From assembly GCA_045565995.1 (NCBI GenBank), contig JBJLEF010000008.1, forward strand, positions 496,001 through 560,000: a stretch of DNA of 64,000 nt, written 5' to 3'. The position numbers and the translations under genes were made by a program. This stretch comes from UBA721 sp002705165 (GTDB lineage Bacteria > Planctomycetota > Planctomycetia > Pirellulales > Pirellulaceae). The notes beneath the pieces were generated by a model, which did not search any database, had not been told where the DNA came from, and saw nothing but the letters and a program-made list of their open reading frames with translations. Of the stretch, positions 45,534-53,404 are shown in pieces (the first letter of the stretch is position 1; every line of letters starts with the position of its first letter).

Positions 45534-46628
45534 CTACAGATGTTTCTCAACAAACTTCCAGGCGGAATCGTCGTCGAACTCATGACCACCGTCAAAGATG
45601 ACATGTTCAAAGTGGTCGCGTACTCTTAGTTTCTCATAAAATGCGGCGGCGTGTGAGGCAATCTCAGCACCTTTTGCACGGTGAGAGTCATTATCCTTCG
45701 CACCTGCCTGTATCTGATGAGCACGGGGAGCAATTAATGCAACTTTGTCCGCATCATCAAACAGCGTAAACCGACTGGGAAAACGAAAATCTGTCGGTAC
45801 CGATAACTCATCCCGTTCATAGCGGTACTCCTGTACTCCAAAGTAGCAACTGGAAACGGAAACTTTGATGCGTGTGTCGATGGCTGGAGTTACCTGAGCG
45901 TAGAATCCACCATAGGACAAGCCAACCATGGCAATACGTTCCCGATTCACTTCGGGACGTTTTATCAACTCATCGATCGCATAGGTAATCTTGGCAATCT
46001 CGACCGCCGTGATGCTAGTACCAATCAATCGCATGCGATCATCAATTCGCCGACGAATGTCTTGAGGATAACCGTCTGCCCGGAACAAGTGTTGTGGAGC
46101 GTAGACAATGTAGCCTCGTTTAACTGCCCCCCTTACCATGTCGTTGTAATTGCCTCCGCCGTTAAACAATGCGACCTCAGGACTACCGCCACCACCGTGC
46201 ATTGATATCACCAAGGGAGCCTTACCCTGAACCGATTTAGGAACAATATAGATACCCTCCGAGTGAACCTCAGGAAGAATCGGAATCATCGCGCGATAAT
46301 ACACGGCGATGGCATCTTCCCCCATTTGCTTTAGCGACATCTCCTTTTCAGGACGTATTCCCGGAGGCGGGTATCCAATCGAGTTACAAAATGCTTTACG
46401 GTACGGTACAACGGACTTTTCAAATGCCACCTGACTGGAATAATCCGGATTCAATACCGACTTCAGTAAACTGCGATCTTTACTAATTGTCTTAATATAG
46501 GCATCGAGCTCTCTGGCTTGTTCTGTCCGCAACGGATTCGATTCTGCAACCGGTCGATTGAACAGTGCAGACTGATCCTGCCCCAGAACAGTCGCTTGTA
46601 GTAATAGAATTCCTAAAATCACTCTCAT
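45534..46628 (-). CDS. Secreted alpha/beta-hydrolase (acetyl-xylan-esterase/dienelactone-hydrolase-like)
   Basis: 364 residues, signal peptide MRVILGILLLQATVLGQ. Alpha/beta-hydrolase fold with oxyanion-hole region LVISMHGGGGSPEVALF, nucleophile in AMVGLSYGGFYAQV (G-x-S-x-G) and the terminal histidine in VIFDGGHEFDDD. This fits esterases that remove acetyl groups from glycans, although peptidases of the S9 type share the pattern. The ATG overlaps the stop of the upstream TAXI gene as ATGA, so translation is coupled. Confidence 0.8.
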   Translation of the reverse strand: MRVILGILLLQATVLGQDQSALFNRPVAESNPLRTEQARELDAYIKTISKDRSLLKSVLNPDYSSQVAFEKSVVPYRKAFCNSIGYPPPGIRPEKEMSLKQMGEDAIAVYYRAMIPILPEVHSEGIYIVPKSVQGKAPLVISMHGGGGSPEVALFNGGGNYNDMVRGAVKRGYIVYAPQHLFRADGYPQDIRRRIDDRMRLIGTSITAVEIAKITYAIDELIKRPEVNRERIAMVGLSYGGFYAQVTPAIDTRIKVSVSSCYFGVQEYRYERDELSVPTDFRFPSRFTLFDDADKVALIAPRAHQIQAGAKDNDSHRAKGAEIASHAAAFYEKLRVRDHFEHVIFDGGHEFDDDSAWKFVEKHL

Positions 46629-48088
46629 TTCTTGTTGGCACCTTTCTTTTTGGATTTCTTTTCCGATTTAGTTTTCGGTTTCTCTTCTTCGGATTGCACA
46701 ACAACTTTTTGTGGATTCGTATTCACCACAATGTTTTGCTCGCGATCGATTGATTCCAGTGGTTCAGCACTGGCCAACTGAGAGACGATTTTCAGCTGAA
46801 TTTTATTGATTAGGTCTCCGCACTGAGTCAGAAAGATCGAAAATCGCTGGTCGCTGCGAATCTCATGATCTGTAAACTGCCGCAAAGCTCGTAAGCGGAT
46901 CGTAGTAATGCGAAACAGGCTATCGCGTAACTGAGCTACGTCATAGCAGCCGCTCTGACCAGTCTCAACCTTAAATGTCGATTCCATAAACCGATCGAGA
47001 ATGACTCGTTGCTTTTCGAGTCTGGCTTGCGCTTCACGCGCCATCAGTTTACGCCAATAGGTCCAGATTAAATAACACAATGCGAACGTGGCCAGGATTA
47101 ACTCTTTGAGAGCATGTAACGATCCAATTGTCTCCTTAATCATCCCGATATTGTCGGCTGGATAAAAGTAGGACAATGCAGCTGGGTGCAGACTACTAGA
47201 GACCCATTCAGTCACTTCTTCACGTCGTAAAACTCCCGGGAACTTGACTCGCAAGTTTTCCTCATGAATCGATTTAATCACAGCCTGTACCAATTCGTCC
47301 GCCATCTCCTCGGTTGTCACAACAAATGCAGTCGTGGCCAATACTGGAATGTCATTGGGAGGCACATCACCATTCATGCCGTACAGGCCCTGAGGTATCT
47401 CCATCATTTTCAGAAAAGGAGTTTTTAACTCAATCGCTCGTGCATCCTCGATCGGCAGAAGCTCGAAGTCTCCGGTATTGAGAATGGCGGCCAGATCCTG
47501 ATTTTCAATACCCGTGGTTACAATCGCTCCCTGAAGCGTGGCATCACTTACTAACTGGTCAAAATATTTATCCGTTTGCTTAAGTGCGTCAACTGGCACT
47601 CCGTAGTGTTCAAGCAATTTCGTTGCAGACTGTCGCATGCCCGAGCCTTCCGGGCCGAGTGAAATCGCTTGGCCGGCTAAGTCACGAATATTGCGTATTT
47701 CACTATCCTTGCGAACAATGACAAGCATCACATCCGGATAGAGCGGGGTGACAATGGCGAACCGGCTAAAATCGACGGTCCCCTGCACAATCGCGAATTC
47801 GGATTCACCTTGCTCCAAAGCAGTAATATTGGCAATCGAACCGTTCGACGGTACCACTTCGACCGGCACAGAACTGCGTTCAGTAATCGATGGTGCAATC
47901 TCGGAAGCGATGCGGTAGTAAAGTCCGGAATCAATACCACTGTGGATACGTGCCTTCTCGGGCAAACTCTCCAGCGTCACAACATAAATAACAATGGAGG
48001 ACACGAGCGTAAGCAACATAAATCTGGCAATCCACATTCGGATTGTTGAGGAGTCCATCTGCTGCAGTTTTTGTATTGGTATTTTCAT
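46625..48088 (-). CDS. TAXI-family TRAP solute-binding protein with membrane anchors
   Basis: 487 residues. The N-terminus has a membrane segment (RFMLLTLVSSIVIYVVTLE) followed by a TAXI-type periplasmic binding domain (~35-310): IHSGIDSGLYYRIASEIAP, PVEVVPSNGSIANITALEQGESEFAIVQG, ISLGPEGSGMRQSATKLLEHYG. A second membrane segment near 330-345 (ELILATFALCYLIWTYWRK) leads to a probably cytoplasmic helical region and a Lys-rich tail (KTKSEKKSKKKGANKK). Classical TAXI proteins bind glutamate or other acids and feed a TRAP permease; none is present here. Two membrane anchors plus a cytoplasmic domain suggest a sensor or receptor instead of a free binding protein. Confidence 0.83.
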   Translation of the reverse strand: MKIPIQKLQQMDSSTIRMWIARFMLLTLVSSIVIYVVTLESLPEKARIHSGIDSGLYYRIASEIAPSITERSSVPVEVVPSNGSIANITALEQGESEFAIVQGTVDFSRFAIVTPLYPDVMLVIVRKDSEIRNIRDLAGQAISLGPEGSGMRQSATKLLEHYGVPVDALKQTDKYFDQLVSDATLQGAIVTTGIENQDLAAILNTGDFELLPIEDARAIELKTPFLKMMEIPQGLYGMNGDVPPNDIPVLATTAFVVTTEEMADELVQAVIKSIHEENLRVKFPGVLRREEVTEWVSSSLHPAALSYFYPADNIGMIKETIGSLHALKELILATFALCYLIWTYWRKLMAREAQARLEKQRVILDRFMESTFKVETGQSGCYDVAQLRDSLFRITTIRLRALRQFTDHEIRSDQRFSIFLTQCGDLINKIQLKIVSQLASAEPLESIDREQNIVVNTNPQKVVVQSEEEKPKTKSEKKSKKKGANKK

Positions 48089-48231
48089 AGAATTCTTTGA
48101 TGGGCGAAATGTAACTCATTCATTATCTAATAGCGGAAAACTCAATTCAATTCATCAAACAGTGTGTTGCCCGCAATTATCACTTATCATGGTGTTTTTC
48201 ATCTTCACATTTTGGCTAGAGCACTCTAAGC

Positions 48232-49902
48232 ATGGAAATTCACGCGATTCTACTCACCCGTTTTCGTTTTATCATGTTAACAGCAAGTCTGTTTTTTGCT
48301 CAGACTTATTCATCTTCAGCCGCTGAGCCTATTCGCGTCTTCATCTTTGCTGGTCAGTCCAATATGGTCGGTTCGGATTCAAAGGTAAAAGATATTGATC
48401 GATTCCCTCCTTTTCGGGGACTTGAGCAACCGCAAACAAATACCCTGTTCTCTTATTCGATCGGCCGTGAAAACAAAATGGAATCGAATGGCTGGGTCGA
48501 CCTGCAACCAGTCAACAACGTCGTGGGGCCCGAGCTTAGCTTTGCCCGAACGGTAACCCAATGCATTGATACTCCCATCGCCATCATCAAAGTGGCCGCC
48601 GGGGGTACTCATCTAGGCGGAGACTGGAACCCCGATCAACCTACTGGCTTTGAAATGTACCCCTTGGCACTGAAGATCATCCAGCAGTCGCTCAAGCAAT
48701 TGGAAGATCTGGGGCATGAATACCGCCTCGAAGGCTTCATGTGGCATCAGGGAGAAAATGACATGTTCAACGAAGAATACATGGCTAACTACGGAAAGAA
48801 TCTAAAGCATTTCCTTACGCGATGGCGAACGGATCTCAAAACACCCGGTCTGCGTTTTTATATCGGTGAACTCTGTACAAAGACAATTTGGGGAATGGAT
48901 CTACGGCCACGTATGTATGCTATTAGTCTCGGTCAAAAAGAAGTCGCTACCAATGACAAATTAGCTCAGTACGTACCAACATCTCATGTCGGAGTGGAAA
49001 TTGGAGGTGGTGTCGGACTTCACTACCACTACGGAACCCTCGGACAACTCGAACATGGCGAAAATTATGCCACCGCCTACCTACAAAATATCGGCGTTGA
49101 TACCGAACCCGGAGCAACAGAACACAAGCTTAGCAAACTTCCCTATACCAAGCGGAATCCTGTCAAACTTTTCATCATGGCTGGCCATCGCAACATGGAA
49201 GGGGAACGCGCATTTACTCAGGAATTGGCTGATTTAGAGAACTACAAACATCTACTCGAACCACAAGAGAAAGTCGCCTATCAGTACAACCTCGGTGGTG
49301 GCTACAGAACATCGCAAGGATGGGAAGCAATGCGCCCAGCAGGCTACTATGACAACTTTGGGCCTGAAGTAAGTTTTGCTGCCGAAATCAGCCAGCATTC
49401 CCGTGAGCAAATCGCGATTGCCAAATTCACCCATAGCGGCAGTCAGATCATCGACTGGACGCCGGAAGGGAGCCTGGCAAAGACCAGACATCTCTATCCT
49501 GCCTTCATCGAATTCGTGAAACAATCGCACCAGTCACTGAAGGATAAAGGATACGACGTTGAAATCGCCGGTATTTTCTACCATCTTGGAGAAAATGATA
49601 TGTCGTTTTATCCCTATCGTAAAGACGCCGCGGCACGACTACAGGCAATCGTCAATCAAAGTCGTTTAGACTTGGAATTATCCGAACTCAACTGGTATGT
49701 CAGCCAACAACCTCCTACGGATGACGAACGAGTTAACCAAGTCGATGTAGTTTCAATGGTAAAAGCAATCGCCGAGAAAGACTCGCATTTACATCACATC
49801 AAGGTCTTTGATCTGCCGGTGCAGGAAAAGAAACTGGTCATTACGACCGCAGGGATCTTACATTTGGGTAAATCGATTGCCGATTTCTATTTGGCTCAAT
49901 AG
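48232..49902 (+). CDS. Tandem sialate O-acetylesterase-like (SASA) protein
   Basis: 556 residues with a signal peptide (start at Met1 or Met15). Two SASA/SGNH-like carbohydrate-esterase domains lie in tandem. Domain 1 (~35-290) has the nucleophile Ser43 in FAGQSNMVG, the oxyanion region KVAAGGTHLGGDW and the catalytic motif WHQGEND (171-177). Domain 2 (~310-556) repeats the layout (IMAGHRNMEG at ~316-325, FTHSGSQIIDW, YHLGEND), but the nucleophile Ser is Arg320, so this half is probably not catalytic. It would remove acetyl groups from sialic acid or other sugars. It is divergent from the TAXI/esterase operon. Confidence 0.88.
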   Translation: MEIHAILLTRFRFIMLTASLFFAQTYSSSAAEPIRVFIFAGQSNMVGSDSKVKDIDRFPPFRGLEQPQTNTLFSYSIGRENKMESNGWVDLQPVNNVVGPELSFARTVTQCIDTPIAIIKVAAGGTHLGGDWNPDQPTGFEMYPLALKIIQQSLKQLEDLGHEYRLEGFMWHQGENDMFNEEYMANYGKNLKHFLTRWRTDLKTPGLRFYIGELCTKTIWGMDLRPRMYAISLGQKEVATNDKLAQYVPTSHVGVEIGGGVGLHYHYGTLGQLEHGENYATAYLQNIGVDTEPGATEHKLSKLPYTKRNPVKLFIMAGHRNMEGERAFTQELADLENYKHLLEPQEKVAYQYNLGGGYRTSQGWEAMRPAGYYDNFGPEVSFAAEISQHSREQIAIAKFTHSGSQIIDWTPEGSLAKTRHLYPAFIEFVKQSHQSLKDKGYDVEIAGIFYHLGENDMSFYPYRKDAAARLQAIVNQSRLDLELSELNWYVSQQPPTDDERVNQVDVVSMVKAIAEKDSHLHHIKVFDLPVQEKKLVITTAGILHLGKSIADFYLAQ

Positions 49903-49919
49903 CATCAAATAAAGAATGT

Positions 49920-49952
49920 AAAAAAAGAGGTGTGAGCAGCTACTCACACCTC
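49920..49952 (-). terminator. Rho-independent terminator closing the M48-AIM24 operon
   Basis: On the minus strand GAGGTGTGAG, six-base loop, CTCACACCTC (perfect 10-bp stem, 49927-49952) is followed by seven T (49926-49920). It lies 26 bases after the last AIM24 gene. Confidence 0.93.
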
Positions 49953-49977
49953 CAATCATTTTCGTTTCCGATTCAAA

Positions 49978-50679
49978 TTAGTTGTTATTCTTGGTCGGCC
50001 TGAACCGATGGACCCAATTTAGAAACGGATTGACATTTCGAGTCTGAACCCAGACCTTACCCTGTCCACTGAATTTACAAACTAAGCCTTCGCCACCAAA
50101 AAAGAAACTCTTCACCTTTCCACCACGGCTTAAGCCGGGCAGAACAGTTACCTTGTAATCCAAAGTATCTTCAAAGGCGACGATATACCCTGTATCAACA
50201 TAATAGTCGTCAGTAACATCCACTTCGACAATCGCACCATAGGAGTTAAAGAAGATCTCACCATGGCCGGAAGCTTGAAGCAGAATCAGACCTTCTCCGC
50301 TAAAGAAACCTTTGGCGCCACTCCATTTACCGGTAACTTCAACTCCCTCGCTATGAGCAACAAAGGCTCCTCGCTGTAACATCAGACTGTTACCGTCAAG
50401 ATGGTAGTGCAGCATATCTCCCGGAGGGCCGGGGGCAAACGAGATTTCGCCTCCTCCGTTCTGAGCTGTAAAAGTATTAACAATCATACTTTCGCCGCCC
50501 AAACCTCTCATCAGAGCTTTACCAATACCACCTTTCAGTCCGGACTTTAAGTTGATATTGCTATCCATTGTGGCCATTGCAGAGGTCTCTGCAAATATTT
50601 GCTGACCATCTTCTAACTGCACTGTCAACATCCCAAAATCAGGACGCTGAGACATTTCAAAGTTTAGTGAACTAGTCAT
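49978..50679 (-). CDS. AIM24/TIGR00266 family protein (third copy)
   Basis: 233 residues, no leader. All-beta AIM24 fold rich in Gly. It shares with the other two copies the motif VDTGYIVAFEDTLDYKV and the C-terminal block GGEGLVCKFSGQGKVWVQTRN. AGGAG sits seven bases before the ATG. It is the last gene of the operon, 21 bases after the second copy, and is followed by a strong terminator. The family is named after a mitochondrial inner-membrane organiser; the function of the bacterial members is unknown. Confidence 0.9.
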   Translation of the reverse strand: MTSSLNFEMSQRPDFGMLTVQLEDGQQIFAETSAMATMDSNINLKSGLKGGIGKALMRGLGGESMIVNTFTAQNGGGEISFAPGPPGDMLHYHLDGNSLMLQRGAFVAHSEGVEVTGKWSGAKGFFSGEGLILLQASGHGEIFFNSYGAIVEVDVTDDYYVDTGYIVAFEDTLDYKVTVLPGLSRGGKVKSFFFGGEGLVCKFSGQGKVWVQTRNVNPFLNWVHRFRPTKNNN

Positions 50680-50700
50680 TTCAATTCTCCTGAAAAGGGT

Positions 50701-51387
50701 TTAACGGGGCTTCAGTTTAGGACCAACAATTTTCCCAAAGCCTGGTGGGTTATGACTTTGACAATAAAGCTTACCTTGTCCCTGAAACTTACAGACAATC
50801 CCCTCTCCACCCAAGAAGCTTCCGATCCAACTCTTATTAGATTTGCCAACGCTAAATTGCAACGTATCTTCATAGGCAACGATGTGCCCGGTATCAACCG
50901 TATATTCACCGTCGACTTCCACTTCATAGACCGCACCAAAACTATTAAGGAAGAGGTCGCCGTTTCCGGAACATTTCACCCAAAAAATGCCTTCCCCACT
51001 TAACAACGCATTGCCAAGTCCCTGGAAGGTGGTATCGATTTCCACATCACTGCTGGATGCCAGCCAACTTCCTCCCTGTACGATCAACGTGCCGCCGGAT
51101 AGCTGGTGGTGAATAATGTCACCTAGTTGTTGCGGACCGATAAGTAGCGTCTGATTTGCGTTCGCAGCGGTGAAGTGATTGAGAAAGAAGCTTTCACCTG
51201 AAAACATCCTCTTCAGCCCCTTCAACAGCCCTCCCTTACCACTTCCGCGGTTTTTAGAGGTGGTCTCAACATTGAATCCTGAACTCATGCTAATCATGGC
51301 ACCGACCTCACAGGTCACCGATTCACCGGCTTCCAGTGTAAGACGAGCAGCAGAGGCAGCCGGACGTGCTAATAATTCAAATTGCAT
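50701..51387 (-). CDS. AIM24/TIGR00266 family protein (second copy)
   Basis: 228 residues, starting MQFELLARPAASAARLTLEAGESVTCEVGAMISM, the typical N-terminus of the family. It contains VDTGHIVAYEDTLQFSV and GGEGIVCKFQGQGKLYCQSHN. It carries an extra basic Gly-rich insert (TSKNRGSGKGGLLKGLKRMFSG). AGGAG is nine bases upstream of the ATG. It begins 31 bases after the first copy. Confidence 0.9.
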   Translation of the reverse strand: MQFELLARPAASAARLTLEAGESVTCEVGAMISMSSGFNVETTSKNRGSGKGGLLKGLKRMFSGESFFLNHFTAANANQTLLIGPQQLGDIIHHQLSGGTLIVQGGSWLASSSDVEIDTTFQGLGNALLSGEGIFWVKCSGNGDLFLNSFGAVYEVEVDGEYTVDTGHIVAYEDTLQFSVGKSNKSWIGSFLGGEGIVCKFQGQGKLYCQSHNPPGFGKIVGPKLKPR

Positions 51388-51418
51388 TTTCGTATACTCC
51401 TATGGAATGCTCGTTTAA

Positions 51419-52072
51419 TCAAAGATGGGAATTCGTCCAGGCAGCCAAACCGTCTAACGACCTTGACTGCAAATAGATAAGTCCCGGGCCTTTAACTCTT
51501 GTTACCAGTCCTTCACCACTGAAGAAGCTGGAGAACAGCCCTCCGGCCATCCCCATCTTAATCCCCACGCTCGGTTCATAAGCAACCAGATGTCCCGTAT
51601 CGACTACGTAGTCACCCTCGACCTCCTTAGCAATAATCCCACCATATGCCCCAAACCAGACTTTACCGTTCCCAGATACCTTTAAACGGAATAGCCCTTC
51701 GCCTCCCACAAAACTAGCAATTCCGGCCCAACACATGCCAAGCTTGACATCCGATTCACATGCTAAAAACGCTCCGGGTTGGAAATACATTGTATTCCCC
51801 TTCAACTCAATGCATTCAATATCACCGGGGAATGCCTGAGTTAGTATCAACTCGCCTTCCGACTCAGTGGTAAATTCATTGACAAACAGACTCTCATTAC
51901 CTAAAAACCGTTTGAAAATAGCCTTGAAGAAACCGCCATTCAATCTGGTGTTAATCTTCACCGAACTACTCATACTGGCCATCGCCCCTGCTTCGGCCAC
52001 AACAGTATCACCCGTCTTCAACGCCACGCGAATGTTCGCAAAAGCAGGACGATTCCTTATCTCCGTTTCCAT
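51419..52072 (-). CDS. AIM24/TIGR00266 family protein (first copy)
   Basis: About 217 residues from ATG 52072 (AAAGG upstream); the frame's first codon, TTG 52090, is less likely. It shares VDTGHLVAYEPSVGIKM and SGEGLVTRVKGPGLIYLQSRS with the other copies, but the sequences are clearly diverged, so the triplication is old. It lies 36 bases after the M48 protease gene. Confidence 0.9.
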   Translation of the reverse strand: METEIRNRPAFANIRVALKTGDTVVAEAGAMASMSSSVKINTRLNGGFFKAIFKRFLGNESLFVNEFTTESEGELILTQAFPGDIECIELKGNTMYFQPGAFLACESDVKLGMCWAGIASFVGGEGLFRLKVSGNGKVWFGAYGGIIAKEVEGDYVVDTGHLVAYEPSVGIKMGMAGGLFSSFFSGEGLVTRVKGPGLIYLQSRSLDGLAAWTNSHL

Positions 52073-52108
52073 GATGGTCAAACCTTTCAAAAACTCGTTA
52101 TCTGTCGA

Positions 52109-53230
52109 CTACTGTTTCCTAACACGCTGTACCACCTCTTGCCATTCAACCGAAAATGGCTTGAAGCTAACATTACCGGCAGCCTGCAGCGTCTTATTAA
52201 TATCGTTGATTCGTGAGACATGGTCAGGATGAGTGCTGATCCATGCCAGAGGTCCCGGCAAACCGCCCTGCTCATGCTCCATGATTTCAAAGAATTCCGC
52301 CAACCCCTGCGGGTCAATTCCAGCGGCCAGCAGCATCCTTACTCCCTCCAGATCAGCTTCGGTCTCGTGATCACGACTATATTTGTTGATCGTGGAGAAT
52401 TGAAGTAACTCCGCTAAAACCGCCAAGCCACCAACATCACCGGCTAGTAAACTTGCCAGACCACTGATCCCAATGGTCTGCCCGATACGTTGCAGCCCAT
52501 GACGTTTTGTAACGTGTGCGATCTCATGAGCCAGTACACCTGCAACCTGTTCCGGTCGATCAGCCTTACTAATCAAGCCGGTGTAGACCACCAAATTTCC
52601 ACCTGGCAGCGCAAAGGCATTCATAATATCAGCTTCCACCACCGTGACTTTGTACTGAAACCCTTCGATAGCGGCATGGGGCTGCAAACGATCAATCATC
52701 GATTGGATGGCTGCTGCTACGACCTCGTCTTCCAGTATCGGCCCCTGTAAATCCATTGATTCCATGGCAAACTCACCTATCTGCTGATCAATGCTGATAG
52801 GCAAAGCCGTCACTGCTGTCCGGGCACCATAGACAACCAGTTCGAAGATACCCCACCCCATTAAAACGATCACCGCCAGTCCAATCAGAACCGAACGACG
52901 GCTTTTACGGCGGTTCGAACGCCTGGTTTTCTTTACTTGATCAATTTTTTGATTAGTCAGTAAACCTCCGGAATGCTCCAGCGTTTTCAAAAAACCTTTC
53001 GCTTCTGAAAAGATCGTTAACGATCTGTCTTCATTACGACAAAACACCATCTTGCCTGATGCGCCGCCTGTTTCAAGCTGGAGCTTTTCAAAACGCAACG
53101 AGAATTGCTGATCATCCTGTAATCTGGCCACAACAGCCTGAGTATCGATGGAAATTTCAGCACCAGCTCTTCCACCCTCGATTGATTCGTGAAAGACGCC
53201 GCCTGAAAACGTCTGTTGATCGTTGAGCAT
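52109..53230 (-). CDS. M48-family membrane metallopeptidase
   Basis: 373 residues. The first ~95 residues are a soluble N-terminal domain (FSGGVFHESIEGGRAGAEISI) seen in some M48 proteins, followed by a basic stretch and a membrane helix at ~113-135. The protease domain (~150-370) has the zinc site HEIAH (His235-Glu236-His239 in GVLAHEIAHVTKRHG) and a downstream ligand in HETEADLEGVRML. HtpX/Oma1/LoiP-type peptidases degrade misfolded membrane or periplasmic proteins. With its C-terminal catalytic domain beyond a single helix, it could face either side. It is the first gene of the operon with three AIM24 paralogues. Confidence 0.9.
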   Translation of the reverse strand: MLNDQQTFSGGVFHESIEGGRAGAEISIDTQAVVARLQDDQQFSLRFEKLQLETGGASGKMVFCRNEDRSLTIFSEAKGFLKTLEHSGGLLTNQKIDQVKKTRRSNRRKSRRSVLIGLAVIVLMGWGIFELVVYGARTAVTALPISIDQQIGEFAMESMDLQGPILEDEVVAAAIQSMIDRLQPHAAIEGFQYKVTVVEADIMNAFALPGGNLVVYTGLISKADRPEQVAGVLAHEIAHVTKRHGLQRIGQTIGISGLASLLAGDVGGLAVLAELLQFSTINKYSRDHETEADLEGVRMLLAAGIDPQGLAEFFEIMEHEQGGLPGPLAWISTHPDHVSRINDINKTLQAAGNVSFKPFSVEWQEVVQRVRKQ

Positions 53231-53404
53231 TCAAGTAAACCTAAGCAAGTCGCCTCATTCATCATCCAATGAGCATTCAAGGTAACTAATTAAAGCCCTC
53301 ACGGCAAAACTGTTTATTAGCCACCAACTAAAGAGGTACCAAATGATTCCCAAGTAGGCGGACAATCCGTCGATTCACACTCGGAAACATGGAAAACATG
53401 CTAA

